Shown: positions 34,232-43,797, numbered from the stretch's first letter. The stretch is DNA of 64,000 bases from Archangium violaceum Cb vi76 (GCF_000733295.1 NZ_JPMI01000298.1:25561-89560); one strand, 5' to 3'. Numbers and translations: made by a program. The notes: generated by a model not told the origin, from the letters alone.

Positions 34232-36331
34232 TCAGTGTGCGTGGCGGGAGCCGTCCCAGTCAGGCACCTCCTCGTGGGAGGACTGCTTCGGCTCATGGGA
34301 GGGCGGCTGCGGCTGTACTGGCGAGTAGGGAAGTCTCACGGTGAAAGTAGAGCCCCGGCCTGGGCGGCTGTTCACGTGCACCTCCCCGTTCATCGCCTCC
34401 ACGATGCGCCGGGTGATGTAGAGCCCCAGCCCCAATCCCCCATAATGCTGGCCGCTCACCGCGCGCTCGAAGCGGCCGAAGATGCGTGACAGGTGCTCGG
34501 GAGCGATGCCAATGCCCCTGTCGGACACCGAGAGGAGGGCCCCATCCGGCCCCCCCACGGCGCGCACCCGCACCGGCTTGCCCGCTCCATACTTGAGGGC
34601 GTTGGCGAGCAGGTGCGTCACCACCTGCGCCAGACGCGACCGGTCCCACTGCCCCACCACGGGCCCGCGCTCGACCAGCACCAGCTCGCAGCCGGCCTTC
34701 TCCGCCTGCTGGGCGAGGGTGACCATCGCGCCGCGCACCACCTCCACCAGATCCACCGGCTCGCGATGGAGCTGGAGGCTCCCGGCCGAGAGGCGGGTCG
34801 CATCGAGCAACTGGCCTCCCAGCGCCTCCTGCCGGGCCACGCCCTGCTCGATGCTCTCCAGCCGGGAGAGGAGCTGTTCGCGCGGCGGCATCGGGCCATC
34901 ACCCGAGAGCCGCCGCAGCAGCGCCTGCACGTTCAGCTTGAGGGCGGTGGTGGGCGTGCGCAGCTCGTGCGCGGCGATGGAGAGGAAGTCGTCTCGCACG
35001 GAGATGGCCTGCTGGGCCCGCTGGTAGAGCAGCGCGTTATCCACGGCGAGGGCGGCCCGGTTCGCCAGCTCCTCGGCCAGCACCACGTCCGTCTCGTCAT
35101 GGTGACGGCCCGACTCGGCCATGACGAGGCCCAGCACCCCCAGTACCCACCCGCGCGCCTTCAGCGGCATCAGGATGTAGGAGACGGCTCCCAGCAGCTC
35201 GAACGCGGCCAGGGCTTCCACGCTCCCACCCGCCACCTCCGCCAGGTGCGCGGGCGTGATGGTGGGGGTCCACAGCGGCCGCCCCGTCTCCACCACATGC
35301 GCCAGCAGACTCCGCCGGGAAGCGGACTCCACCTGCCGCGTCCACAGCTCGCACGCCTGCGCCCGCTTCCGTGGCTTGGGGTGGGCCAGCGCCATCCGAT
35401 GAAGGCGCCCACTGTCGCCCACCATGTCCACGCTGCACCAGTCCGCCAGCCTGGGCACGCACAACCAGGCCAGCCGATGCAGCGTCTCCTCCAACTCCAG
35501 GTTGGAGCCCAGCCGCGCACCCGCTTCGGAGAGGAAGCGCAGGTTGCGCTCGGCGCGCTTGCGCTCGGTGACGTCCTGCATGCCCCCCACCATGCGCAGG
35601 GGCCGGCCGCTCGCGTCCCGCAGGATGTAGCCCTGATCCACCACGTCCGCGTACGAGCCATCCACGCGGCCGAAGCGGTACTCCTCCCGCCACTTGATGG
35701 CTCCGCGGTCGATGGCATCACCCAGGCTCGCCAGCACCCGCCGCCGGTCCTCCCGGTGCAGGGTGCGCGCCCACCAGTGGAAGTCAGGGCGTATTCCCGC
35801 CGGAGGATGGCCGAAGAGCGTCCGCACATGGGTGCTCCAGTGCAGCCTGTTCGTCACCATGTCCCAGTCGTACATGGCATCACTGGTGGCGAGCGTGGTG
35901 AGGCGGTAGCGCTCCTCGGACTCGCGCAGGGCCGCCTGGGCGGCGTGCGCCTGGAAACGCTCTACCAGGCCGGCCACCCGCGCGCGCAGGACACGCGGCT
36001 CGGGGGGACACGCCAGGACGTCCGCCGCGCCCACCGGGTGGGCGGCCATCACCCGCACCGCCTCGGGGAGCTCTTGGGTGAGGAGCAGCACGGGTACACC
36101 TCGGGCGTACGCCTCCCTCGTCAGTCGCAGCGCCTGCCGCTCGGAAAGCCCTCCCTCGCTCGCCAGGGGGAGCACCACCGCGGCGACCCTCAGGCGATTC
36201 AGGGACTCGACCATCTGCCCTGCCTCGGGCCAATTCAGGTGCAGGCCGAGCGGACCGAGCGCCAGGCGCAGGTGCCGTTGAAGAGCGGGAGGAGTGTCCA
36301 CCAGCAGGATGTGAGAGGCGGTGTCAGACAC
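34232..36331 (-). CDS. PAS-GAF sensor histidine kinase with degenerate N-terminal receiver
   Basis: 699 residues, GTG start with weak GAGG upstream. Residues about 5-125 look like a receiver (ILLVDTPPALQRHL, VPVLLLTQ), but the phospho-acceptor position is VVLPLASEG with no Asp, so it cannot be phosphorylated normally. A PAS/PAC block (about 135-265, ending MQDVTERKRAERN), a GAF domain (about 275-430), HisKA (AAHELRTPTTAL) and HATPase ([30 protein letters not shown]) follow. No membrane helix. The gene lies between intact thrC and a partial thrC copy, which suggests it arrived with a local duplication or rearrangement. No partner regulator is adjacent. Confidence 0.9.
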   Translation of the reverse strand: MSDTASHILLVDTPPALQRHLRLALGPLGLHLNWPEAGQMVESLNRLRVAAVVLPLASEGGLSERQALRLTREAYARGVPVLLLTQELPEAVRVMAAHPVGAADVLACPPEPRVLRARVAGLVERFQAHAAQAALRESEERYRLTTLATSDAMYDWDMVTNRLHWSTHVRTLFGHPPAGIRPDFHWWARTLHREDRRRVLASLGDAIDRGAIKWREEYRFGRVDGSYADVVDQGYILRDASGRPLRMVGGMQDVTERKRAERNLRFLSEAGARLGSNLELEETLHRLAWLCVPRLADWCSVDMVGDSGRLHRMALAHPKPRKRAQACELWTRQVESASRRSLLAHVVETGRPLWTPTITPAHLAEVAGGSVEALAAFELLGAVSYILMPLKARGWVLGVLGLVMAESGRHHDETDVVLAEELANRAALAVDNALLYQRAQQAISVRDDFLSIAAHELRTPTTALKLNVQALLRRLSGDGPMPPREQLLSRLESIEQGVARQEALGGQLLDATRLSAGSLQLHREPVDLVEVVRGAMVTLAQQAEKAGCELVLVERGPVVGQWDRSRLAQVVTHLLANALKYGAGKPVRVRAVGGPDGALLSVSDRGIGIAPEHLSRIFGRFERAVSGQHYGGLGLGLYITRRIVEAMNGEVHVNSRPGRGSTFTVRLPYSPVQPQPPSHEPKQSSHEEVPDWDGSRHAH

Positions 36332-36449
36332 GCGTCAGCCTCGGAGCCCACCCGAAAGCTCCGCACGGAGAGAAGCACACCTGCATGAACAGCCAGACAG
36401 GTGCCTGTTCGTCTTCCAGGCGCATCCGTTTCCCGGCTTCCCTGCTCCA

Positions 36450-36584
36450 GGTGGTGTCCACGGCGCACGGACTCAAATTCCCAGACTTCAAGGTGGGCTG
36501 CCACCGGGGAGCGCTGGAGGACGCGACGAGCCGCTACGCCCATCCCCGGTGGAGCTGCCCGCGAATCTGGATGCGGTGAGGGCC
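36450..36584 (+). pseudogene. Truncated duplicate of the thrC 3' end
   Basis: This about 135-bp segment matches thrC positions 33855-33993 at roughly nine bases in ten by eye. It encodes VVSTAHGLKFPDFKVG-HRGALEDATSRY before a one-base deletion shifts the frame at the Pro-rich segment. Nothing upstream of 36450 resembles thrC. The 310-bp gap 36332-36641 otherwise holds only the kinase upstream region and a 7-bp stem (GCCCCGG/CCGGGGC, 36619-36640) just past the stop of the convergent 798-residue gene. Confidence 0.85.
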
Positions 36585-36641
36585 ACGAGGGAGGGGGGAC
36601 GGAGTGAGGGGCCCACGTGCCCCGGGTTGTCCTCCGGGGCC

Positions 36642-39038
36642 TCAGTTCTCGAAGTACTCGGTGTCCGGCGTCGCGTTCAGGTAGGGCCGCAGGGCGTCGG
36701 CGACATCGTCGGGCAACACATCCAGCGCATGCTCGCGGAAGGCGGAGAAGTCACCCGAGGCGAGCGCGTTCCCCAGCGAGGCCTCCGCGTTGTACGGATC
36801 CGCGATGACGGTCTCGAACGCCGCGAGCGCGTCGCCGTGCTCCTGGATGAACCGGTACGCCTCATCCCCGCTCAGGCCGAACGCGGCGAGTGTCTCGAAC
36901 ATCGGGTTGGGGTTGCCGAACGGCACGTAGTCACCCAGGCCGCCGGAGAAGGCGAACAGCGGCGGCTCCGTCTGCGTGAGCAGCTCGCGGATCTGCTCCG
37001 GCTCGAGCCCCAGCTCCTGCAGCCGCTCGCCGTAGCCGTTCTTGGTGTTCGCGACGAGCAACTGCACCTCCGCGTCCGACAGGCCGAGCGTCTCGTGGAG
37101 GATGTCGCGCACCTCGCCCAGGTCGAAGTCCTCGAGGTCGGGGCCGAAGTCGCCATTGAGGAGACCGCCCACCAGGCGGAGCGTCTCGCCCAGGACCGTG
37201 GCCACCACGTCCACGGCCGTCCCCGCGACGGGGATGAAGCCCGCGACGTCGCCCACCAGCGACACCACCGAGCCGGCCAGGTTGAAGATGTCACCCGGCG
37301 AGACGCCATCCCTCAGTGCCTGGATGTCCTGGTACGCCTGGATGGCGTCAGCGCCCAGCCCGAGGATCGGCAGGAACTTCGCGCCGAACTTCGCCACGTC
37401 GGCGGCCGCGCCGGCCTTGCCGATGGTGCTGAGGATGCCAGAGGTCAGCTCGATGCCCGCGGCGCTCGTGGTGAGGGTGTTCTTGATGGCCTCCAGGTAC
37501 TCGCCCTCGGCGAGCTGGGACGGAAGATCGTAGAGACCAAGCCCGAAGGTGGCGACCGCCAGTGACTTGCCGAGCGGCGACTTGTCATCCCAGGAGTCGA
37601 GCAGATCCTGGACCTGGTCCGGCGAGTACGTCCCGGCACGGATCGCCCGGATGTCGTCCAGCATCTGCCGGAAGTCCCCGGGGACGTCGTGCAGCGACTG
37701 CGCCGTCTCCAGGCCGCTGACGAGCGACTCGAACTTCTGCATCGCCGCATCGAAGCCGCCTTCACCCGCCTCGGCGATCGCCTCCGCCTGCGCGTTGCCC
37801 ACGGCCGGTGCGATGAGCTCATCGGCCAGCTTCTTCTCGAAGTCCTCGCCGTACTCCCCGCGCAGCGCGTCGGCGAGCCCGGCGTTCTGGTTGATCCGCC
37901 CGGCGAACAGCAGCGCCTCGTCGGCGTGGTTCGGGGTCTTGGCCAGGGCGCTGTAGCTCTCGAAGAGCGCCTTCTGCGCGCCGGTGTCTCCCTGCGCCGC
38001 GAGCGCCTCGAGCTGCTCGGTGCTGGCGGCGAGCGTCTCCGAGAGCTTGTCTCCCGCCGCGCGCGCCTCGTCGCGGATTTGCGCGTTCTCCGGCCGCTCC
38101 CAGAAGGCCGTCTTGTACGCCTCGACCTCCTCGGGCGTCAGCGCGGGCCCGAGCTGGCCGAGCTCCTCGTTGAGCCGCTGCTCCACCTTGCTCAGGTCTT
38201 CCGCCTTGGCCTCGTAGTCGGCGCGGACCTCGTTGATCGCGTCGGTCGAGGTGTTGAGCAGCGCGTTGCCCGCCTCGACGCGGCCGAAGTCGTTGATCAG
38301 CTTCTCCGCCACCCGGGCGGAGAGCGTCGAGCCGATGCCGTCCTCGGCCAGCTCGCCGAGCGCGTCATCGAACTGCCACAGCTGATCCGAGCCCGCGGGG
38401 ATCGCATCGGCGAGCTTCTGGGCGATGGACGTCGCCACCCGGTCCTTCCCGGCCTCGCCGGCGAGGTTCATCGTCGCGTCGAGATCGCGGAGCACTTCCC
38501 GGTGGGTGTCCTGATCGACGCTGTTGTTCCTCGCGCCGTTGGCGAGGTCCGTGGAGATCCGATCGATCGTCTCCTGGGACTCGGAGAGCAGCGCATCGAC
38601 CTTGGCCGGATCGTCCAACTCCTCGGCCTGCTCGCGGAGCTCCTCGGCGGCGGCCTCCGCGCCGCCCGACGCGTAGGCCTGCTCGATGGCGCGTGATGCC
38701 TCGAGGACCTCGGGCGGGGTGGCGACGGGGCCGATGAAGCCAGGATCGCCCGGGGCCGGGGCGGCGGCCGTCGGGCCCACGAAGCCAGGCTGGCCCGGGG
38801 CCGGGGCCGGGCCATCCGTCCGGGCCGCGACGGGGGTGAACGTCGGCGTCGTCGTCCGGGCGGCGAGGGGCGTGGTGAGCGCCACGGGGGCGCGCTTGCT
38901 GGTGGGCGACTCGAACGCGCTCGCCGGGCTGAAACCGCGCGGCTTGTTCGCCACCTGCCGCGGCTGCGTCTCACGCTTCGGGGCGGGGGGCGGCGGGGGA
39001 GGGGGGCGGATGTTCCGCCTGTTGGGTCCGTCGATCAT
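36642..39038 (-). CDS. Large protein of unknown function with helical body and glycine-rich membrane-active-like segment
   Basis: 798 residues; ATG 39038 has AGGAAG upstream. It opens with poly-proline (PPPPPPPAP) and a Pro/Ala/Thr-rich tail to about residue 105, with repeated PAPGxPGF(V/I)GP units. Residues about 105-495 are charged and mostly helical. Residues about 498-640 are rich in Gly and Ala with alternating hydrophobics (IFNLAGSVVSLVGDVAGFIPVAG), like pre-toxin or pore-forming segments. The last about 150 residues are mixed. No signal peptide is evident. It could be a secreted toxin carrier or effector, but no secretion gene, immunity gene or known toxin domain was recognised, so the function is unknown. 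Confidence 0.7.
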   Translation of the reverse strand: MIDGPNRRNIRPPPPPPPAPKRETQPRQVANKPRGFSPASAFESPTSKRAPVALTTPLAARTTTPTFTPVAARTDGPAPAPGQPGFVGPTAAAPAPGDPGFIGPVATPPEVLEASRAIEQAYASGGAEAAAEELREQAEELDDPAKVDALLSESQETIDRISTDLANGARNNSVDQDTHREVLRDLDATMNLAGEAGKDRVATSIAQKLADAIPAGSDQLWQFDDALGELAEDGIGSTLSARVAEKLINDFGRVEAGNALLNTSTDAINEVRADYEAKAEDLSKVEQRLNEELGQLGPALTPEEVEAYKTAFWERPENAQIRDEARAAGDKLSETLAASTEQLEALAAQGDTGAQKALFESYSALAKTPNHADEALLFAGRINQNAGLADALRGEYGEDFEKKLADELIAPAVGNAQAEAIAEAGEGGFDAAMQKFESLVSGLETAQSLHDVPGDFRQMLDDIRAIRAGTYSPDQVQDLLDSWDDKSPLGKSLAVATFGLGLYDLPSQLAEGEYLEAIKNTLTTSAAGIELTSGILSTIGKAGAAADVAKFGAKFLPILGLGADAIQAYQDIQALRDGVSPGDIFNLAGSVVSLVGDVAGFIPVAGTAVDVVATVLGETLRLVGGLLNGDFGPDLEDFDLGEVRDILHETLGLSDAEVQLLVANTKNGYGERLQELGLEPEQIRELLTQTEPPLFAFSGGLGDYVPFGNPNPMFETLAAFGLSGDEAYRFIQEHGDALAAFETVIADPYNAEASLGNALASGDFSAFREHALDVLPDDVADALRPYLNATPDTEYFEN

Positions 39039-39220
39039 GATGGGTCTTCCTGGTTGCTGGCGGTACGACAGCCCCGCTGCTCCGGTTACACCGATTTATC
39101 GAATGATTGGAGTATCGAACCCCCGTCCTGTAGGTGTTGCTGCGCCGGGTGCCTACCCACCCCAGACGCCCTGTGTGCGGAGTCGACGTGGCCGCCTCCT
39201 TCCGCTAGGTTGCCGCCCCC

Positions 39221-39562
39221 GTGAACGCAGAAACGCAGCAGAATCTCCACGAGCAGCTCGAGCGCCTCCAGGAGGCGCTGTCCACGCGGCAGAGCACGCT
39301 TCTGTTCGCCCACGCGGGCGTCTCTTTCGTCGTGTCCTTCATCTTCGGAGGCGCGACGGCGAAGCTCTTCTGGGACTCGACGAGGGCGCCGTACGTGGCG
39401 TGGCTGGGCCTGGCGGTGACGCTGGGGCTGGTCATCTACGGGGTGGTGCGCTACCGCCAGGGCCGCACGGTGCTGGCGGACGAGCTGGTGCGCTTCGAGA
39501 CGATGATGGAGCTGCGCCACCGGTTGGGACTGGACGATCCCAAGGCGTTGCTGCCCCGGTGA
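39221..39562 (+). CDS. Small two-helix membrane protein
   Basis: 113 residues with a GTG start. A short amphipathic N-terminus (LHEQLERLQEALS) precedes two membrane helices (about 30-48 and 57-77: FVVSFIFGGATAKLF and VAWLGLAVTLGLVIYGVV). A cytoplasmic tail follows (VRYRQGRTVLADELVRFETM). No family was recognised. Its TGA overlaps the GTG of tmk by four bases, so the two are co-translated. Confidence 0.65.
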   Translation: MNAETQQNLHEQLERLQEALSTRQSTLLFAHAGVSFVVSFIFGGATAKLFWDSTRAPYVAWLGLAVTLGLVIYGVVRYRQGRTVLADELVRFETMMELRHRLGLDDPKALLPR

Positions 39563-40233
39563 GCCCGGCACGCAAGCCCGCGCGGAGTGGGCGTCTGATC
39601 GTCCTGGAGGGCCTGGATGGGGCCGGAACCACGACCCAGGTGGAGCGGCTGGCATCGGCGCTCCGGGCCGAGGGCCAGTCCGTGCTCACCACGCGCGAGC
39701 CCTCGGACGGGCCGGTGGGGGTGCTCATCCGTCAGGCGCTGACGGGGCGGCTGGTGCTGCCCGGAGGCGCGGGGCCGTTGGCGCCCGAGACGCTGGCGCT
39801 GCTGTACGCGGCGGACCGGACGGATCACCTGCGGGCCAAGGTGCTGCCGGCGCTGGAGGCGGGGCAGGTGGTGCTGAGCGATCGCTCGGTGCTGTCGTCG
39901 CTGGCGTACCAGGGGGCGTCGCTGCCCATGGAGTGGGTGGAGTCCATCAACGCGCACGCGGTGCCGGCGGACCTGACGCTCTTCGTCGAGGTGTCCATCG
40001 AGGTGGCGGCGCGGCGGCGGGCGGCGCGGGGAGGGCCGGAGGAGCTCTTCGACGCGGAGGAGAAGCAGCGCCGCGTCTCCAAACAGTACGAGGCGGCCAT
40101 CCGGCTGCGGGGCAAGCGCGAGCACGTGGTGCGCATCGACGGGGACCAGCCGGTGGAGGCCGTGACGGCCGCGTGTCTGGCTCGGGTGCACAAACTGCTC
40201 GGACGCAAGCCCACGCGCGCGGCGGTACGGTAG
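39559..40233 (+). CDS. tmk: Thymidylate kinase (dTMP kinase) with altered P-loop
   Basis: 224 residues; the GTG start overlaps the upstream stop (GTGA). The family motifs are present: the P-loop region LEGLDGAGTTTQVERL, the TTREPSDGPVG nucleoside-binding segment, DRSVLSSLAYQG (DRY/H-like) and an Arg-rich lid (RRRAARGGPEELFDAEE). The P-loop reads GAGTTT where most family members have GxGKS/T, so the phosphate-binding Lys is Thr. This may be a lineage variant or a second, specialised copy. The enzyme phosphorylates dTMP to dTDP for DNA synthesis. A cinA-like gene follows 12 bp downstream. Confidence 0.88.
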   Translation: MSPARKPARSGRLIVLEGLDGAGTTTQVERLASALRAEGQSVLTTREPSDGPVGVLIRQALTGRLVLPGGAGPLAPETLALLYAADRTDHLRAKVLPALEAGQVVLSDRSVLSSLAYQGASLPMEWVESINAHAVPADLTLFVEVSIEVAARRRAARGGPEELFDAEEKQRRVSKQYEAAIRLRGKREHVVRIDGDQPVEAVTAACLARVHKLLGRKPTRAAVR

Positions 40234-40245
40234 AGTCCCGGCCGC

Positions 40246-40980
40246 ATGGAGCCCACGGGCGCAGCGGCGGTCATCATCGGCAACGAAGTCCTCACGGCGA
40301 AGGTGGTGGATGCCAATGGCCCCCACCTCATCAAGCGTCTGCGGGAGGTGGGCGTCCCCCTGCGCACGCTGGAGATCGTCCCCGACGAGGTGGACATCAT
40401 CGTGGAGGCGGTGGCGCGGGCGCGGCTGCGCGCGAAGTACGTCTTCACCAGTGGAGGCATCGGCCCCACGCACGACGACGTGACGGTGCGGGCGGTGGCG
40501 CTGGCCATGGGGCGCAAGGTGGTGCGGCTGCCGGAGATGGTGGCGCTCATCCGCGAGAAGGCGGTGGACGAGCCGACGGCCGAGGCGATGCGGCTGGCGG
40601 ACGCCCCCGAGGGCGCGGTGCTGCTCCCCCAGCCAGGCAGCTGGTACCCGGTGCTGACGGTGGGGGACGTGTTCATGCTGCCCGGGGTGCCGCAGCTCTT
40701 CCGGACGCAACTGGAGGCGGTGCTGGCGAGGCTGAGCGGCACGCCCATGCACCTGCGCGTCCTGTACCTCAACCAGGGGGAGAGCGCGGTGGCGGCGGTG
40801 TTGGACCGGGTGGCGCTGGACATGCCGCACGTGGCCATCGGCTCCTATCCGATGTTCGACCGCTCGTTGGACTACCTGGTGAAGGTGACGGTGGAGAGCG
40901 TGGAGCCGGACGCCGTGGAGCAGGCCCTGGCCCGGCTGCGGACCGGGCTGCCCGAGGGCTCGGTGGTCCGCACGGAGTAA
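40246..40980 (+). CDS. CinA/MoaB-type molybdopterin-binding domain protein
   Basis: 244 residues. This is a stand-alone MoCF-biosynthesis-type domain: VIIGNEVLTAKVVDANG near the start, then the signature TSGGIGPTHDDVTVRAVA (near residues 68-85), and FMLPGVPQLFRTQLEAVL. The length matches the N-terminal half of CinA, which in many species is a nicotinamide-nucleotide or ADP-ribose pyrophosphatase; the C-terminal deamidase half is absent. It is the last gene of a compact group with tmk and the small membrane protein. Confidence 0.82.
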   Translation: MEPTGAAAVIIGNEVLTAKVVDANGPHLIKRLREVGVPLRTLEIVPDEVDIIVEAVARARLRAKYVFTSGGIGPTHDDVTVRAVALAMGRKVVRLPEMVALIREKAVDEPTAEAMRLADAPEGAVLLPQPGSWYPVLTVGDVFMLPGVPQLFRTQLEAVLARLSGTPMHLRVLYLNQGESAVAAVLDRVALDMPHVAIGSYPMFDRSLDYLVKVTVESVEPDAVEQALARLRTGLPEGSVVRTE

Positions 40981-41109
40981 TGTGGGGTGGAGGACATCTC
41001 CAGGTTGCTGTGAACCCCCTCACAGACAGGGAGGCCATGGACGCGCACTCTGAGCGTGGATGAGCTCCACGACCCGGACTCCGGGGGAGCCCTATCAGAG
41101 GGGGGAACG

Positions 41110-42249
41110 ATGTCCGGCACGTTGCGGCAGCAAGGGGTAGGAGTTATTGAGTCCTTCGCTCATGAACCAGCGGAAGTGATGCTCGAGGGCTACGAACAAC
41201 TGGCGGAACTCTGGGCGCGGCAAGGCTTGCTGGTGCGCGCCATTGCCTTGTGCAAGGTCATCCTCAGGCTGGATCCGGCCCATGAGCCGGCGCAGCGGCT
41301 GCTGGCGGAGCTGGATGCCCGCCGGGTGGACCCCTCCGCGCCGCCCGGACCCGCCGTCCCGAGGACCCGGTTCCTGGAGACCGTCGCCGAGAAGGCTCCC
41401 TCCGAGGCCCAGGCCATGCCCCGCGCCTCGCTGCTCTCGCGGGTGGGCCCGCGGGAGCTGCTGTCGATGATGGAGACGCTGGAGCCGCGGGTCTTCCAGG
41501 CGGGGGAGAGCATCGTCGAGGAGGGGCAGCCGGGCAGCTCCATGTTCGCCATCGTCGAGGGGAGCGTGGAGGTGGTGAGGACGCTCAAGTCGGGGAGGCG
41601 GCGCACGGTGGCCTTCCTGGGCGAGGGTGAGTTCTTCGGGGAGATGTCGCTGCTGGCCAGCACCCCGCGCTTCGCCACCGTCCGGGCCTTCGAGCGCACG
41701 GCGGTGTTGGAGCTGACGCGGGAGCAGTTGGAGCAGCTCCTCCAGACGCACCCGTCAGTGGAGGACGTGCTGCAGGGCTTCCACCGCGAGCGCCTGCTGG
41801 AGGACGTGCTCCGCGGCAACCCGCTCTTCCGCAGCCTCGGCCCCGAGCAGCGCGAGGCCCTGGCCCGGGACTTCCAGATCTGCACCCGGCCGGCGGGCAC
41901 GCTCCTGCTCGAGCAGGGCCGGGAGGTGGACGCCCTGTACCTGCTGCTGCGAGGGCGGTGCCAGGTGCTGCACCGTCACGCGGATGGGAGCCAGGTCCCC
42001 CTGCGCACGCTCGGGGAGGGGGACATGTTCGGGGAGATCGCCCTGATGCTCGGCCTGGCGGCCACGGCGACCGTGTGCGCGGACACCCCCTGCGTCCTGC
42101 TGCGGCTGGACTGGGGCAGTTGCGAGCGGCATCTGCTGTCCGATCCCGGCGTGTGCGAGGCGCTCTCGCGGCTGGGCAACGAGCGTCTGCTGAGCAGCGC
42201 CGGGCTGTACTGGGAGCCCGGGACGCGAGGCGGCACGCCTCGGGCCTGA
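41110..42249 (+). CDS. Double cyclic-nucleotide-binding-domain protein
   Basis: 379 residues; ATG 41110 is chosen for the AGAGGGGGG site four bases upstream, over a GTG at 41056. A helical N-terminus (about 20-75, EGYEQLAELWARQGL) resembles a TPR pair. Two cNMP-binding domains follow (about 115-240 and 250-375), each with FGE(M/I) phosphate-binding cassettes (GEFFGEMSLL and GDMFGEIALM). There is no catalytic or DNA-binding output, so it probably acts as a regulatory subunit or scaffold. In the second cassette FGEIALMLGL lacks the usual following Arg-Thr, so ligand binding there is less certain. Confidence 0.85.
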   Translation: MSGTLRQQGVGVIESFAHEPAEVMLEGYEQLAELWARQGLLVRAIALCKVILRLDPAHEPAQRLLAELDARRVDPSAPPGPAVPRTRFLETVAEKAPSEAQAMPRASLLSRVGPRELLSMMETLEPRVFQAGESIVEEGQPGSSMFAIVEGSVEVVRTLKSGRRRTVAFLGEGEFFGEMSLLASTPRFATVRAFERTAVLELTREQLEQLLQTHPSVEDVLQGFHRERLLEDVLRGNPLFRSLGPEQREALARDFQICTRPAGTLLLEQGREVDALYLLLRGRCQVLHRHADGSQVPLRTLGEGDMFGEIALMLGLAATATVCADTPCVLLRLDWGSCERHLLSDPGVCEALSRLGNERLLSSAGLYWEPGTRGGTPRA

Positions 42250-42267
42250 GCCCCGCCCGCCGGGTGC

Positions 42268-43797
42268 CTACGCGCGGGTGCCCGGCGGGTTGGGGTTGTC
42301 CAGGTTCACGGGCGGTCCGCCGTTGCGGAGCACGGAGTGGCGGTAGCCGTAGGCGAAGTAGAGCGCGAGCCCGATGGCGAGCCAGACGCCGAAGCGCACC
42401 CAGGCGTGCGAGGGCAGGCCCTGCATGACGAAGAGGCAGGCGCCGGCTCCCGCCAGGGACACGGGCCACACGAAGGGCACCTTGAAGGGCCTCGGGCGAT
42501 TCGGGTCCAGGATGCGCAGCACGGGGACGCCCAGGCACACCAGCATGAAGGCGGACAGCGTGCCGATGTTGGTCAAGTCGTAGGTGGCGGCGTCATCGGC
42601 CACCAGGGAGCCGACCGCCACCATCACTCCGGTGGCCAGCGTGGTGACATGGGGCGTGCGGTATTTGGGGTGGAGCTTCGCCGCCCACGGGGGCAGCAGC
42701 CCGTCACGCGCCATGGCGTAGAAGATGCGCGGCTGGCCGTACTGGAAGACGAGCAGCACCGCCGCCATGGAGACCACGGCGCCCAGGGAGATGATCCAGC
42801 TGAACTGCGTCAGCCCGGCCACCTCGAAGGCATGGGCCAGCGGGTCCGAGGACTTGAGCTGCTGGTAGGGGATGAGGCCCGTGGCGACCGCTCCGACGAT
42901 GACGTAGATGAGGGTGCACACGGCCAGGCCGATGAGGATGCCGCGCGGCATGGTGCGCTGGGGATTCACCGTCTCCTCGGCGGCGGTGGAGATGGCGTCG
43001 AAGCCGATATAGGCGAAGAACACGATGGCCGCCGCCTGGTGGATGCCGGGGAAGCCGTTGGGCGCGAAGGGCGTGTAGTTCGCCGGGTTGACGTGCATGG
43101 CGCCCACCCCGATGAAGATGGCGAGCACCAGCAGCTTCACCACCACCATGATGTTGTTGACCCGGGTGCTCTCCTTCACTCCGATGACCAGCAGCCAGGT
43201 GATGGCCATCACGATGAGGAAGGCCGGCAGGTTGACCAGCACGGGGATGCCCAGGACGCGCGGCGCCGTGTCCAGCAGGGCGCGGATGGCGGGATCCGAG
43301 CTCGCGTGCACGTTGTAGTAGCCGTGCGTGAGCCAGTCGGGGATGTGCACCCAGGGAGAGATGAGCGAGTTGAAGTAGCCGGCCCAGGCGATGGCCACCG
43401 CCACGTTGCCCACCGCGTACTCGAGGATGAGATCCCACCCGATGATCCACGCGACGAGCTCTCCGAGCGTCGCGTAGGAGTAGGCATAGGCGCTGCCGGC
43501 CTGGGGGATCATCGAGGCCAGCTCGGCGTAGCAGAGCGCGGCCAGGGCACACACGGCTCCGAGCAGCAGGAAGGACAGCACCAGGGCGGGGCCGGCGCCG
43601 TAGCGGATCACCTCTCCGGAGGGCAGTGTTTCACCGGCGGCGGCGGTGCCGAGCGTGGAGAAGATGCCGGCGCCGATGACCGCGCCGATGGAGAGCATGA
43701 CCAGGTCGCCGGTGCCGAGCGCGCGCTTCAGGCCGCCGGACGCCTCGGTGTCGTGGATGAGGTCGGCGATCTGCTTGCGTTGGAAGAGGGAACGCAT
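42268..43797 (-). CDS. APC-family amino acid permease
   Basis: 509 residues with about twelve membrane helices. The family's first-helix motif GAVIGAGIFSTLG (about 38-50) and the later FFAYIGFDAISTAAEET helix identify the cationic amino acid transporter-like branch of the APC superfamily. The substrate cannot be told. It is divergent from asnS; the 184 bp between them contain an asnS-type promoter. The C-terminus is a short Pro/Asn-rich tail. Confidence 0.9.
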   Translation of the reverse strand: MRSLFQRKQIADLIHDTEASGGLKRALGTGDLVMLSIGAVIGAGIFSTLGTAAAGETLPSGEVIRYGAGPALVLSFLLLGAVCALAALCYAELASMIPQAGSAYAYSYATLGELVAWIIGWDLILEYAVGNVAVAIAWAGYFNSLISPWVHIPDWLTHGYYNVHASSDPAIRALLDTAPRVLGIPVLVNLPAFLIVMAITWLLVIGVKESTRVNNIMVVVKLLVLAIFIGVGAMHVNPANYTPFAPNGFPGIHQAAAIVFFAYIGFDAISTAAEETVNPQRTMPRGILIGLAVCTLIYVIVGAVATGLIPYQQLKSSDPLAHAFEVAGLTQFSWIISLGAVVSMAAVLLVFQYGQPRIFYAMARDGLLPPWAAKLHPKYRTPHVTTLATGVMVAVGSLVADDAATYDLTNIGTLSAFMLVCLGVPVLRILDPNRPRPFKVPFVWPVSLAGAGACLFVMQGLPSHAWVRFGVWLAIGLALYFAYGYRHSVLRNGGPPVNLDNPNPPGTRA

